Notes: generated by a model not told the origin, from the sequence alone. Counted from the stretch's first letter, positions 1 through 7,079 are shown. The stretch: DNA of 19,079 nt from Galactobacter sp. (GCF_022712295.1 NZ_JALAGT010000105.1:1-19079), one strand, 5' to 3'. Numbers and translations: made by a program.

Positions 1-28
1 GCCCAACGAGGGAGCGTTTGCAGAAACG

Positions 29-865
29 GTGTCGGGCCCCGCTGCAGGAACAGGGGAGATCGTCACTCGGTTGGCATCGGGTGCCGAGTTCGTGTCCCCG
101 GTTCGGGACTTCCTTCACGAGGACCCGACCACAGTGGCCCACTCCAACTTCTGGGCGGGGTTCCGGGCAGGACGCGGTGTCACCGATGCCGAGCTGACCC
201 AGCGCGGGGCAAACCTGGATCTACGTACGAGCCGGTTGGCGGACAAGAAGGCTCGGCTGGACCGGGTTCGGTCCTCGGTCACGAGGAAGGTCAAGGAACT
301 GGCCGTGGATCGCGAAAGGCTCCGCAGTGGCCTACTCAAGCTTTCCTGCAGCCAGGACTTCTACGACCAGGAAACGCAACGTCTGGCCAAGGCCCTGACG
401 GCGTTGAAGGAGGCTCGGGCCGAGCTCGAGGACATGCAGGGCGACGTGGAGATCACTCGCGTGGGGCTGGAAGACGCAGAAGCCGGCATCCGTTGCACAC
501 GTGCCAGGCTTCGGCAGGACAAAAAGGTCTTGGTCAGCGACCGGATCGCACTGGACCAAGACCGAGCCGACCTGGACCAAGACCGGGCCGACCTGGACCG
601 AGATCGGGCCATGCTGAATCAAGATCAGGCTGACTGGGCCGCTGCGAGGTGCAACCTCCAGCAGGGTGAGGCCGAACTAGGAGCCGAACCCGGATGCGAA
701 TCCGTTTCCGACGATGCCGGATGCGAATCTCTTTCCGACGGTGTCTGGGCGGCTTTGGCCCAGCACGTCATGAGCCAGCCCGTTCCGGTGGACCCGTTCC
801 TTGCGGAAGGCCGGCGGTTCGTCGCATCAGATCCCTACCTCGAGAACCTAGCCGTCCCGGCGTGA
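29..865 (+). CDS. Coiled-coil protein of unknown function (possibly 5'-partial)
   Basis: I do not recognise this protein. From a GTG at 29 it is 278 residues, but the frame stays open to the left edge, so the true start may lie outside the window. A GAGGGAG at 8-14 is rather far from the GTG to serve as its ribosome site. Residues about 60-215 are rich in Arg, Asp, Glu, Leu and Ala with heptad spacing and should form a long coiled coil. Inside it, residues about 175-202 are four near-identical seven-residue units of the LDQDRAD kind. A short acidic tandem unit (GCESVSDDA / GCESLSDGV) follows, then a C-terminus without recognisable features. There is no signal peptide or membrane segment, so it is probably cytoplasmic. 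The codon pattern is that of a real gene. It converges on the acetyltransferase gene on the other strand. Confidence 0.7.
   Translation: MSGPAAGTGEIVTRLASGAEFVSPVRDFLHEDPTTVAHSNFWAGFRAGRGVTDAELTQRGANLDLRTSRLADKKARLDRVRSSVTRKVKELAVDRERLRSGLLKLSCSQDFYDQETQRLAKALTALKEARAELEDMQGDVEITRVGLEDAEAGIRCTRARLRQDKKVLVSDRIALDQDRADLDQDRADLDRDRAMLNQDQADWAAARCNLQQGEAELGAEPGCESVSDDAGCESLSDGVWAALAQHVMSQPVPVDPFLAEGRRFVASDPYLENLAVPA
551..634 (+). repeat. Four 21-bp in-frame tandem units encoding heptads
   Basis: Units start at 551, 572, 593 and 614. The first two differ at only one base and the last two are more diverged. Each encodes one heptad (LDQDRAD, LDQDRAD, LDRDRAM, LNQDQAD), so unit gain or loss would lengthen or shorten the coiled coil without changing frame. 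A degenerate fifth unit may precede them at about 530-550. Confidence 0.85.
692..745 (+). repeat. Two 27-bp in-frame tandem units
   Basis: Copies at 692-718 and 719-745 both begin GGATGCGAATC and continue TTTCCGACG, with a few substitutions. They encode nine-residue units (GCESVSDDA, GCESLSDGV). They lie in the acidic segment after the coiled coil. Confidence 0.85.
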
Positions 866-915
866 AGCTGATCTTGGCGTCACCGGCAATCCCGCCTACG
901 CGGGGCGAACGGTGG

Positions 916-970
916 TTCAGGGGTCACTGTGGAGCAGGGGGCACAGAGTCAGCTCGAGTTCAGGGGTCAC
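916..970. repeat. 12-bp direct repeat in a convergent intergenic gap
   Basis: TTCAGGGGTCAC occurs at 916-927 and again at 959-970. GAGTCAGC is also present twice in the same stretch. The gap (866-1027) between the two convergent genes otherwise holds a GC-rich hairpin and nothing that looks coding. Confidence 0.7.
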
Positions 971-993
971 CGAGTCAGCCCGCCGGCTTACCG

Positions 994-1012
994 GGCTCCT
1001 GGGGCGGGAGCC
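994..1012. terminator. GC-rich hairpin between convergent genes
   Basis: GGCTCC (994-999) pairs with GGAGCC (1007-1012) around a 7-base loop. A second hairpin, CTACGCC (1028-1034) with GGCGTAG (1040-1046), contains the stop codon of the minus-strand acetyltransferase. Neither has a T-run, so use as a terminator for either convergent gene is only a possibility. Confidence 0.3.
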
Positions 1013-1027
1013 ACCTGGCGGGGATGT

Positions 1028-1462
1028 CTACGCCAATCGGGCGTAGGCGACCAAGGGCGTCGGCAACTCGCCGAGAACGGTGAAGCCCATGGCCGTGTAG
1101 AAGCCCCGCTGCTGCTCGGTCCCGTCGGTCACCAGGAACTTCTGCCGCACGCCATCGAACGGGGCCAAGACTCGTTGGAACAGTTCCCGGCCGAGGCCCT
1201 TCCCCTGGTACTCGGGCCTGATGAGGATGTCCTGCAGGTAGACCATCGTGAGGCCATCGCCCACGACCCTTGCCAACCCGATCAGCTCATCGCCATCCCA
1301 AGCGGACACCACGGCAAGGGAGGCTTTGACCGCACGCTGCAGCACATCCGGCTCGTTGGTGTAGGCGGTCCAACCAACAGAGTCGTACAGCCTCACCAGT
1401 TGTTCCGCGCTGAGCGACGCATCGGCGGTGTAGGCGTAAGAGGCGGCAATCGGATCAACCAT
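1028..1462 (-). CDS. GNAT family N-acetyltransferase
   Basis: This is a small, probably cytoplasmic, acetyl-CoA-dependent acetyltransferase of about 144 residues, a normal size for a single-domain GNAT. It contains a strand reading LIGLARVVGDG, then YLQDILIRPEYQGKGLGREL. The last part is the acetyl-CoA pyrophosphate loop ((Q/R)xxGxG/A, here QGKGLG). Near the end, RGFYTAMGF is the usual C-terminal GNAT motif. The substrate cannot be told from the sequence; the general form resembles small-molecule acetyltransferases. I prefer the ATG at 1462, although a TTG at 1477 would add five residues. A TACCAT hexamer ending seven bases before the ATG could be a -10 box of a leaderless transcript, but no good -35 is visible. 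It is divergent from the next plus-strand gene. Confidence 0.85.
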   Translation of the reverse strand: MVDPIAASYAYTADASLSAEQLVRLYDSVGWTAYTNEPDVLQRAVKASLAVVSAWDGDELIGLARVVGDGLTMVYLQDILIRPEYQGKGLGRELFQRVLAPFDGVRQKFLVTDGTEQQRGFYTAMGFTVLGELPTPLVAYARLA

Positions 1463-1634
1463 GTCCTCATGGTACAAATGGGGGATGCCTGGATCTCGAA
1501 GTCGGCCCCAGAACGAGGCACCCGGCCCCCTGGGAACGGAGTCTCAGGCGACGGTGTTTCCGAGTGATGGACCCACGAAGGCGGTCCCCGAACGTGATGA
1601 CTCACCCGAACGAGACGACCCGACCGTGGCGTCG

Positions 1635-2174
1635 ATGGTAGATCTTCACCCGTTCGGTCTGCACTGGACTGGAGAAGGCGCAGAACAGTTGGGGGACCAA
1701 TGCCTCCATGGTGGTGTGATGCTCAAAGTCAACGGGCAGACCCTGCTGCGAGCCGAGGACGACGTCACGCTCACTGCCGCAGCCCTGTTCCTGCTGCGCA
1801 CCCTGCACCGCGACCATATCCGGGGCTCTCACCGATCCGGCGAGTCCGACGTGACCGGCACGGAACTGCTGTTTCCGCATTGTGGGTTCACCGTTCTGGC
1901 AGGGGACAAGACGTGCGGGATAATCGGCTGCGACAGCGGATACGACCTCGGAGTCAGGACAGAGAGCGATCGCGTCACGCTGAGTACGCGAAAGCGCAGT
2001 GTCGTGGTGGCCCGACGCCAGTGGGAGCTGGCGGTGCGCGATTTCGCAGCGCGGGTGCGGAGCTTCTATGGCTCAGAACCGCCGAGAGCTCGGATCGAGG
2101 ACCCTGAAGAGGCCGCTGGATGGGAACAGTTCTGGAACGAGTTCGCAGTCTTGACGACTCGGGGCGGGGTGTGA
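1635..2174 (+). CDS. Conserved hypothetical protein, coupled to a downstream GNAT
   Basis: A protein of about 179 residues that I cannot name. The body begins MVDLHPFGLHW, has a cluster of Cys and His residues (LLFPHCGFTVLAG, then KTCGIIGCDSGYD), and ends with an acidic segment and FWNEF. It resembles uncharacterised actinobacterial proteins from memory, which I cannot verify here. It has no signal peptide or membrane segment. The frame is open further upstream, with ATG codons at 1461 and 1485. That extension is Pro/Asp-rich, includes a duplicated ERDDSP/ERDDP stretch and would overlap the divergent acetyltransferase start, so I use the ATG at 1635 (a GTG at 1626 is also possible). None of these starts has a convincing ribosome site. 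The stop codon overlaps the next start (TGATG), implying co-translation with the following acetyltransferase. Confidence 0.65.
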   Translation: MVDLHPFGLHWTGEGAEQLGDQCLHGGVMLKVNGQTLLRAEDDVTLTAAALFLLRTLHRDHIRGSHRSGESDVTGTELLFPHCGFTVLAGDKTCGIIGCDSGYDLGVRTESDRVTLSTRKRSVVVARRQWELAVRDFAARVRSFYGSEPPRARIEDPEEAAGWEQFWNEFAVLTTRGGV

Positions 2175-2926
2175 TGAGCCGCGATGCTCGCGCGGAAGTG
2201 GCACCCCAAACCCCTGAGCAGCGTCGGCCTGTTCTCCGCAAGTTGATGCGCACGGATGCCCCGGCCGTGCTGGCGGCATTCGAGTCGGACTCCGCGAACA
2301 TGGCCAGACAAGGCGAGGTCACCGATCTCGCCTCGGCACACCACTACGTGGACATACTCCTGGACCGTGAAGATCAGTGGCCGTTTGCCGTGGTGCTGGA
2401 GAAGACTGTGGCGCTCGGACAGGGCTCGGAAGACGGTGCCGGCAGCAGCGAATCCGGCTCCAGCCACAGGTTCGTCCAATCCAACCTGCCAGACCGAGCC
2501 AACGCGCGGGGCACCGGCATTGGCACTGACTCTGGCACTGCGACTGGCGGCGACGGTGCTGGTGCGTTGGTAGGGCTCGTCGGGGTTTCCATAGACCGGA
2601 ACAACCTCAACGGCTGGTTCTGGTATTGGATGTCTGCACACGGTAGGGGTCGGGGGTGGATGAGCGCAGCTGTCGCAACGGTAGCGGACTGGGCCCTTTC
2701 AGAGGGCGGTCTGTACCGGTTGGAACTAGGCCACCGAGTGAACAACCCGGCCTCTGGTGCAGTGGCGAGAGCGGCCGGCTTCGTCAAGGAAGGCACCGAA
2801 CGCGGCAAATTCCTGATCGATGGCCAACGCATCGATGTGGACACGTATTCACGTTTGGCAACGGACCCACAGGGATCCGCGGCACGGCTGGAACTCCGGT
2901 CCGTATGGCGACCGATTGACGCGTAA
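2174..2926 (+). CDS. RimJ/RimL-like GNAT acetyltransferase with an inserted linker
   Basis: An acetyl-CoA-dependent acetyltransferase of 250 residues. The N-terminus gives the usual start of the fold (LRKLMRTDAPAVLAAFESD). The acetyl-CoA loop is HGRGRGWMSAAV. The C-terminal half (RLELGHRVNNPASGAVARAAGF, KEGTERGKFLIDG) is typical of the group that includes RimJ, RimL and SpeG. RimJ and RimL acetylate ribosomal-protein N-termini and SpeG acetylates polyamines, and the sequence does not say which substrate applies here. Residues about 80-130 are an unusual Gly/Ser/Thr/Ala-rich insertion between two core strands and look disordered; family members are usually about 50 residues shorter. I chose the ATG at 2174 because it overlaps the preceding stop (TGATG) and follows a G-rich stretch. 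The frame also opens at 2120 inside the upstream gene. Confidence 0.85.
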   Translation: MSRDARAEVAPQTPEQRRPVLRKLMRTDAPAVLAAFESDSANMARQGEVTDLASAHHYVDILLDREDQWPFAVVLEKTVALGQGSEDGAGSSESGSSHRFVQSNLPDRANARGTGIGTDSGTATGGDGAGALVGLVGVSIDRNNLNGWFWYWMSAHGRGRGWMSAAVATVADWALSEGGLYRLELGHRVNNPASGAVARAAGFVKEGTERGKFLIDGQRIDVDTYSRLATDPQGSAARLELRSVWRPIDA

Positions 2927-2936
2927 CCGATTGACG
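2911..2936. repeat. 15-bp tandem duplication across the acetyltransferase stop
   Basis: ACCGATTGACG occurs at 2911-2921 and 2926-2936, a period of 15 bases. The TAA stop of the plus-strand acetyltransferase (2924-2926) lies at the junction of the two copies. Confidence 0.75.
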
Positions 2937-2939
2937 GAA

Positions 2940-2973
2940 AGCCGATCACCTCTGCAAGCCGATCACTTCTGCC
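2940..2973. repeat. 17-bp tandem duplication across the lipoprotein stop
   Basis: AGCCGATCACCTCTGCA (2940-2956) and AGCCGATCACTTCTGCC (2957-2973) are adjacent near-copies. On the minus strand the second copy contains the TGA stop of the lipoprotein gene (2963-2965), and the first copy holds a duplicate of that stop region. Confidence 0.8.
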
Positions 2974-3820
2974 CGGCGAACTCGGCCCACAGTACGGGTT
3001 CCTTGGTGGGCTTGCCCTTGTTGCGCGACACCTGAGCCGTCCACGTCTTACTGGAACGGTCGAAGGTCTCCGTGGGACCGTCCTGCACGTCGCTGACCAG
3101 CAGCTCCGATCCGTCGGTGCAGGGGAACCAGCTGAACCAGTCATTCCAGTGCTGAGCGTGATCGTGGGAGACGATGGAACAGGTGACACCGTTGTCGAGT
3201 CCAACGCGCAGCGGCGTGGTCGAGGAGCTCGCGGGATCGGAGTAACCGGCCACGGACGGATCCTTCAACCGAGCTGCTTGCTTGCCGTCCAAGTTCTGGA
3301 TGCAGATGGCCGAACCGCCAGAGCCATCGACCTTGCATGCCAACAAACTCGCGGCGGTGGGGCCACACGAGAAGTACCCATCTTGATCGGAGAATTGCGA
3401 CTCATAGGGGCCCATCCCGTCGCAGGCCGCCTCGCCTGAGTTCATCTCCCAGCTCTCGTCCGGCCACACGTGCCGGATCTCCGTGGCGCTCGCCGTCGAA
3501 TGGCCTGAGGAAGGTGGATCTGAGGTTGGAACGGACGGTGAATCCGAGGGCGCATCGGAAGGTGAAGCGGAGCGGGTGCTGGACGGCAGGGGAGGATTCG
3601 GTTCCGTGGATTCTGCTTCCGCGGTCGTTTCGCTCGGAGAAGCGCTTTCGATCCCCTCACTCTCACTGGATGCCTGCGACGACGACGGTGCCGGGGCCGG
3701 ATCGGACGAACATCCCACGCCGGCCGTGAGCACCACGAGCAGGCTGATGCCGCCCGCAGTGAGGGCGCGTCCTGGCGGGAATCCCCGTGAAGAAACGTGG
3801 GTGGTCGAGCGATGACACAT
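2963..3820 (-). CDS. Putative secreted lipoprotein, Cys-rich domain
   Basis: A 285-residue protein probably exported and anchored to the outer face of the membrane. Residues about 18-36 form a hydrophobic signal segment ending TAGVGC, a slightly atypical lipobox with Cys37 as the lipidated residue. Residues about 38-112 are a Ser/Pro/Glu-rich, probably disordered, wall-spanning linker. The C-terminal domain (about 113-285) has six Cys (in CDGMG, FSCGP, LLACK, AICIQ, VTCSI, FPCTDG), enough for three disulphides, and several Trp (HVWPDESW, HWNDWFSWFPC). I do not recognise this domain and assign no function. The gene lies downstream of the alpha/beta hydrolase on the same strand with a gap of about 75 bases. 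It appears to have its own promoter placed so that transcription would begin at the ATG; no Shine-Dalgarno site is visible. Confidence 0.75.
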   Translation of the reverse strand: MCHRSTTHVSSRGFPPGRALTAGGISLLVVLTAGVGCSSDPAPAPSSSQASSESEGIESASPSETTAEAESTEPNPPLPSSTRSASPSDAPSDSPSVPTSDPPSSGHSTASATEIRHVWPDESWEMNSGEAACDGMGPYESQFSDQDGYFSCGPTAASLLACKVDGSGGSAICIQNLDGKQAARLKDPSVAGYSDPASSSTTPLRVGLDNGVTCSIVSHDHAQHWNDWFSWFPCTDGSELLVSDVQDGPTETFDRSSKTWTAQVSRNKGKPTKEPVLWAEFAGQK

Positions 3821-3826
3821 GCTTAG

Positions 3827-3855
3827 ATCATGAACCCGAGCCGCCGGTGATGCAA
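3827..3855 (-). promoter_or_regulatory. Candidate promoter for a leaderless lipoprotein mRNA
   Basis: On the minus strand TTGCAT (3850-3855) and CATGAT (3827-3832) are separated by exactly 17 bases. Counting seven bases past the -10 puts the expected transcription start at 3820, the A of the ATG. The hexamers match the sigma-70-type consensus at four positions (TTGACA) and four positions (TATAAT). This is inference from spacing and sequence only. Confidence 0.4.
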
Positions 3856-3895
3856 CGAACCACGCGATCCGAACCGATGGAGCCTGCGCGCCGGC

Positions 3896-4690
3896 TCAGG
3901 CGGAGGTTGCCGCGTCCGCACGGATGACGTCCTCCATGAGCCGGGCGGGCCACGTGGCGACATCGGTTGGAGCGTGAGCAACGGCCAGGGTGGCCTGAGG
4001 CATCAACTCGACCAGGGCCTGGGCCGTGGACACCGGGTGCCCCGGGTCGTCGATCCAGGCGAGGATGGAGGTCGGCACGTCGATGCGCGCAACGGCGTCC
4101 TGTGGCGGGAAGTCGGCCAAGGCTGCCCCACGGAAGATGGTCGGAAGCAGGGCCGGCGAGACGTCCGGGCGGATGGCAGGGGTACCCACCGTGGCAGGCG
4201 GCTTGGGCTTCAGCGCACCCTCGGAGACGAAGGCCTGCAGGCCCTCGTTCTCGATGAGTGCGGCAGAGTGCAGGTATTCGGTGGCCTTGGCCGGTCTGGT
4301 GCTCCATGCCGTGGAGGGCAGCATCAGGGTGAAGGAGGAGAAGCGCTCGGGGTCCAGTACGGCCGCGTGCAGCATGGTTCCGGTCCCCATGGACGGACCC
4401 ACGCCGTGGACCTTCTCACCAGGGAAGTATGAGTCCAGTAGCGCCAGGAGGTCCTCGGCCAGGTGCGCCCACTTGTAGTCCTCGGGGCGATTCGACCCGG
4501 TGGAGCGCCCGTGTCCGCGCGCGTCGTAGCGCAGCAAACGAGTCCCGTGCAGCCCACGCCCCAGGTCGAGGTCGAGCAATCGATCGTTGGCTCGCGACGA
4601 GGTCAGTCCGTGCAACTGGACCACGGGGTGCCCACCCTCGTCGCTGAACTCGGTGTCCAGCACGGCGCCGTGCACCTGGAAGCCGGCCAT
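3896..4690 (-). CDS. Alpha/beta hydrolase fold protein
   Basis: A 264-residue, probably cytoplasmic, serine hydrolase. The oxyanion segment is VVQLHGLTSS (from residue 23). Next come LLRYDARGHGRST and the nucleophile elbow VGPSMGTGT with Ser100 (GxSxG). ILAWIDDPGHP around residues 209-218 is the likely acid position, and His239 (VAHAPTD) is the likely catalytic His. The overall form resembles 3-oxoadipate enol-lactonase and related esterases or lactonases, but substrate is not predictable and no aromatic-degradation gene is nearby. The ATG at 4690 is strongly supported by GGGAGGAA seven bases upstream. The frame extends to 4774, which I reject. A GAGCC/GGCTC hairpin lies just after the stop, without a T-run. 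Confidence 0.88.
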   Translation of the reverse strand: MAGFQVHGAVLDTEFSDEGGHPVVQLHGLTSSRANDRLLDLDLGRGLHGTRLLRYDARGHGRSTGSNRPEDYKWAHLAEDLLALLDSYFPGEKVHGVGPSMGTGTMLHAAVLDPERFSSFTLMLPSTAWSTRPAKATEYLHSAALIENEGLQAFVSEGALKPKPPATVGTPAIRPDVSPALLPTIFRGAALADFPPQDAVARIDVPTSILAWIDDPGHPVSTAQALVELMPQATLAVAHAPTDVATWPARLMEDVIRADAATSA

Positions 4691-4805
4691 TGAGTTCCTC
4701 CCGCTCTCGAACGCGATGACGGATTCATGCGTTGGACATGAGAGTACCCAGCCCAATGTTTCGATCACGTTCACAGGGCCTTGCGATCAGGCGTCCGCGC
4801 ACCCG

Positions 4806-4913
4806 GACAAGCGGCCCCACAAGGTCTCAGTCGAGCTCTCAGACAAGCGGCCCGACAACCTCTCGGGCACGCTCTCAGACAAGCGGCCGGGCGGGTATCC
4901 AGGCACTCGAGAG
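4806..4913. repeat. 36-bp imperfect tandem repeat, three units, downstream of mtlR
   Basis: GACAAGCGGCC begins at 4806, 4842 and 4878, an exact 36-base period. The first two units also share the ending GCTCTCA, while the third diverges after the first 11 bases. The stretch lies in the 275-base gap (4691-4965) between the 3' end of mtlR and the start of the hydrolase gene, both on the minus strand. I see no convincing gene in that gap. Confidence 0.8.
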
Positions 4914-4945
4914 CACTCGAGAGCACTCGAGAACACGCGCTCGAG
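4902..4945. repeat. 10-bp tandem repeat with four CTCGAG palindromes
   Basis: GCACTCGAGA-like units repeat with a 10-base period. CTCGAG falls at 4906-4911, 4916-4921, 4926-4931 and 4940-4945. They sit 20-64 bases past the mtlR stop codon on the minus strand. Confidence 0.8.
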
Positions 4946-4965
4946 AACAGGCGCTCCAGAAACTT

Positions 4966-6897
4966 CTATTCCTCGATGAGTTGCGTGACCTCGTCGAGGA
5001 ACTCTGGGAGGGAATGCACCCGCTGCACCAAGCCTTGGACGCGTTCGGGGGAGGAGAAGGCCCCGACGAATTGCTCGAACACGGTCTGGAAGGCCTCACG
5101 GTCTGCCTCGGAGAACGCGGCGAAGACCACCACGTGTACCCGCTGTGACCCCCAGGAGATCCCGGAGGGCGAGACCCCGATCGCCAGGGCGGTCCGGGAC
5201 GCGGTCATGGACATGGAATGGGGAACGGCCAGTGTCTCGGTGAAGGCGGTGGAGCTCATGGCTTCCCGGGAGATCGCATCGGTGACGTGCTCTGCGTCGA
5301 TCACCCCGTGGTCCACCAGTAGTCCACCCAGGCGCCTGATCGCGGCCTCGGAGCCGTCATCCGGGAGCGGCAACACGAAGGCTTCATCGGACACGTAGCG
5401 ACGAAGTTCGGACCGTAGTCTGCGCAGCCGCCGCCCTCGTCTTAGTCGGGAGGCCGCAGCGTTGACCCGGTCCACGTCGGCTTCCGTGAGGAACGGCCTG
5501 ATCCGCACGATCCGCTCGGACGGCGCGGGAGGATCGATGGTGGTGAGCACCAGGTCCGTCTGCAGTGCATCCCAGTCCGGGTCCAGCCGGGTCACGACGT
5601 TCGCGACATCCAGGTCGTCGCCGAGCGAACGCGTCACCGAGGACGTCAGCAGCTCATGCAGTTCGTAGTAGCCGGGGCACACGATGGTGGCGCTCAGCTG
5701 CGCCTCCCTGGTGCGGCCGCGCTCCAGCTCCCCACCGACGTGCATGGTGACGTAGGCGATCTCGTCGTCCCCGACGCCGAGATCCAGGTTCCGCGAATCC
5801 AACCGGCGTCCGATCGCCCCGACCAGCGCCACCGCGATCTCGAAGATCATGGGGTAGGTGGATTTCAGGGACTTGGTCAGCGGGTTGCGGGTGATGGCCC
5901 CTTCCTTGGAGCGTTGCACCAGGTTCTGCATGTGCAGGCTCAGCCGAGTCAGGAATCCTTCAGCGGTGAGGTCCACGGCGTACTCCCGGCCCACCTGCTC
6001 CGCCGCGGCACGCACGGCATGGTCCACGTCCGTTGGCACCTGGGCGGGGCGCCTGGCGGTGTCGGGGACCACCACGCGGGTGCGAATCACCGAGGCAAGG
6101 TAGGCGCGGTCTCCCGCGCCGAGCTCGGTATCGAGCGTGGTCAGGGCCAAATGCCCGACGACGTGTGCCAGCCGGTCGCGATCGTCGCCGTCGGCGCCGT
6201 CCGCCGGGTCCGCGAAGCTCTCCAGCGGCTTCCCCCGGCGGACGCGGCCCACCGTGACGGCCACCTGCAGCGAGAGGTCGGCGATCGCGAACTCGTTGAC
6301 GAAGTAGCCCATGGAGATCAGGCGCTCGGCCAGGGCGTCGCGGAAGCCGGCCAGCGCGGTGGAGGAGATGGTGTCCTGCCCTGCGGCGTCGGCGAAGCGG
6401 CCGAGGTCGAACGTGGTCTCCGTCAGTTCGTCCTGCACAAGCGTGGTCAGCAGCCGGCGGCGGGCCAGCTCCGGACCGTGCAGGCTCAGGGCGGGGCCCG
6501 ACCTGATGAGTTCCAGGTCGCCGACGGCGCGCACCAGGGCGCGAACCCTGGAGAGGTCGTTGTTCACGGTGGCGTCGGAGACATGCAGAGTCTGGGCCAG
6601 GTGGTAGACGTTCTGGTCAGAGTCGAGAAGTGAACGCACCATCTTGTGCATTCGGTCGCGCTGAGAGCTCGCGGAGGGTGCACCACGCAGCTGTGCAACG
6701 GCATCCGGAACCACCTTGTACCCACCGGGTCCTGAGGCGACCACGGTCGTCTCAGGAAGGGTGCCGTTGAGTGCCGTCACGTAGCTGCGCACCGTGCGGG
6801 TGGTGACCTGTAAACGGTCGGCAAGCCGGGTCGCCGTGTGCCACCCGGGTTCGTCCACGAGGAGGTCAAGCAGGGCCTCTTGGCGTCGTCCGGCCAC
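4966..6897 (-). CDS. mtlR: Mannitol operon regulator MtlR (PRD-containing activator)
   Basis: A 643-residue DeoR-headed, PRD-type transcriptional activator controlled by PTS phosphorylation. Residues about 4-45 form a helix-turn-helix (HTATRLADRLQVTTRTVRSY) and about 85-120 a second one (VYHLAQTLHVSDATVNND). PRD1 covers about 160-280 and PRD2 about 290-395. An EIIB-like domain (about 400-460) and a type-2 EIIA domain (about 515-643) follow. Expected phospho-sites are present in PRD2 (His322 in SLHMQNLVQR, His386 in YVTMHVGGEL), EIIB (Cys407 in TIVCPGYYE) and EIIA (His560 in AVPHS). These correspond to the regulatory sites known in Bacillus MtlR. In PRD1 both expected His positions appear replaced (see findings). 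I chose the GTG at 6897 because AGGGGG lies six bases upstream. It is divergent from the PTS genes, whose mannitol induction it presumably controls. Confidence 0.9.
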   Translation of the reverse strand: MAGRRQEALLDLLVDEPGWHTATRLADRLQVTTRTVRSYVTALNGTLPETTVVASGPGGYKVVPDAVAQLRGAPSASSQRDRMHKMVRSLLDSDQNVYHLAQTLHVSDATVNNDLSRVRALVRAVGDLELIRSGPALSLHGPELARRRLLTTLVQDELTETTFDLGRFADAAGQDTISSTALAGFRDALAERLISMGYFVNEFAIADLSLQVAVTVGRVRRGKPLESFADPADGADGDDRDRLAHVVGHLALTTLDTELGAGDRAYLASVIRTRVVVPDTARRPAQVPTDVDHAVRAAAEQVGREYAVDLTAEGFLTRLSLHMQNLVQRSKEGAITRNPLTKSLKSTYPMIFEIAVALVGAIGRRLDSRNLDLGVGDDEIAYVTMHVGGELERGRTREAQLSATIVCPGYYELHELLTSSVTRSLGDDLDVANVVTRLDPDWDALQTDLVLTTIDPPAPSERIVRIRPFLTEADVDRVNAAASRLRRGRRLRRLRSELRRYVSDEAFVLPLPDDGSEAAIRRLGGLLVDHGVIDAEHVTDAISREAMSSTAFTETLAVPHSMSMTASRTALAIGVSPSGISWGSQRVHVVVFAAFSEADREAFQTVFEQFVGAFSSPERVQGLVQRVHSLPEFLDEVTQLIEE

Positions 6898-6940
6898 ACT
6901 CAACCCCCTCTCTCGACCTCTGTTCCTGTCCCAGCCTACC

Positions 6941-6987
6941 GGGGCGGAAAACACCACCTCCCACGCCGGTTTCCGCCCCCGCGGAAA
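6941..6987. promoter_or_regulatory. Triple alternating inverted repeat between mtlR and the PTS operon
   Basis: In the 182-base divergent gap, GGGGCGGAAA (6941-6950) is a perfect inverted match to TTTCCGCCCC (6970-6979). The inner TTTCCGC (6970-6976) is also an inverted match to GCGGAAA (6981-6987). Three copies of the half-site GCGGAAA therefore alternate in orientation. This suits an operator for MtlR acting on both divergent promoters, or two mutually exclusive RNA hairpins. No T-run follows, so a classic terminator is unlikely. I could not assign -35/-10 boxes with confidence. Confidence 0.5.
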
Positions 6988-7079
6988 AAAGATTGGTTGC
7001 CGTGGGTATGGGATCAGGACAAGGATGAGGATCAGGTGCGGTGTACCCGGCAACGAACACGACGTTAAGGAAGCGATCG

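Noticed and set aside
694..1083. 129-residue plus-strand reading frame overlapping the coiled-coil gene
   Set aside because: It is a frame-shifted shadow with Arg-rich translation of the tandem repeats and ends inside the convergent acetyltransferase.
4806..4913. 36-base periodicity, a length typical of CRISPR repeats
   Set aside because: The units are adjacent with no spacers, only partly conserved, and no cas gene is present.
4781..5398. Long plus-strand reading frame across the repeats and the 3' end of mtlR
   Set aside because: It is antisense to the conserved EIIA domain of MtlR, has Arg/Ser-rich low-complexity translation and no ribosome site.
6970..6987. Hairpin TTTCCGC/GCGGAAA as an intrinsic terminator
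   Set aside because: No T-run follows on the plus strand, and on the minus strand the T-run precedes the stem; an operator or leader structure is more likely.
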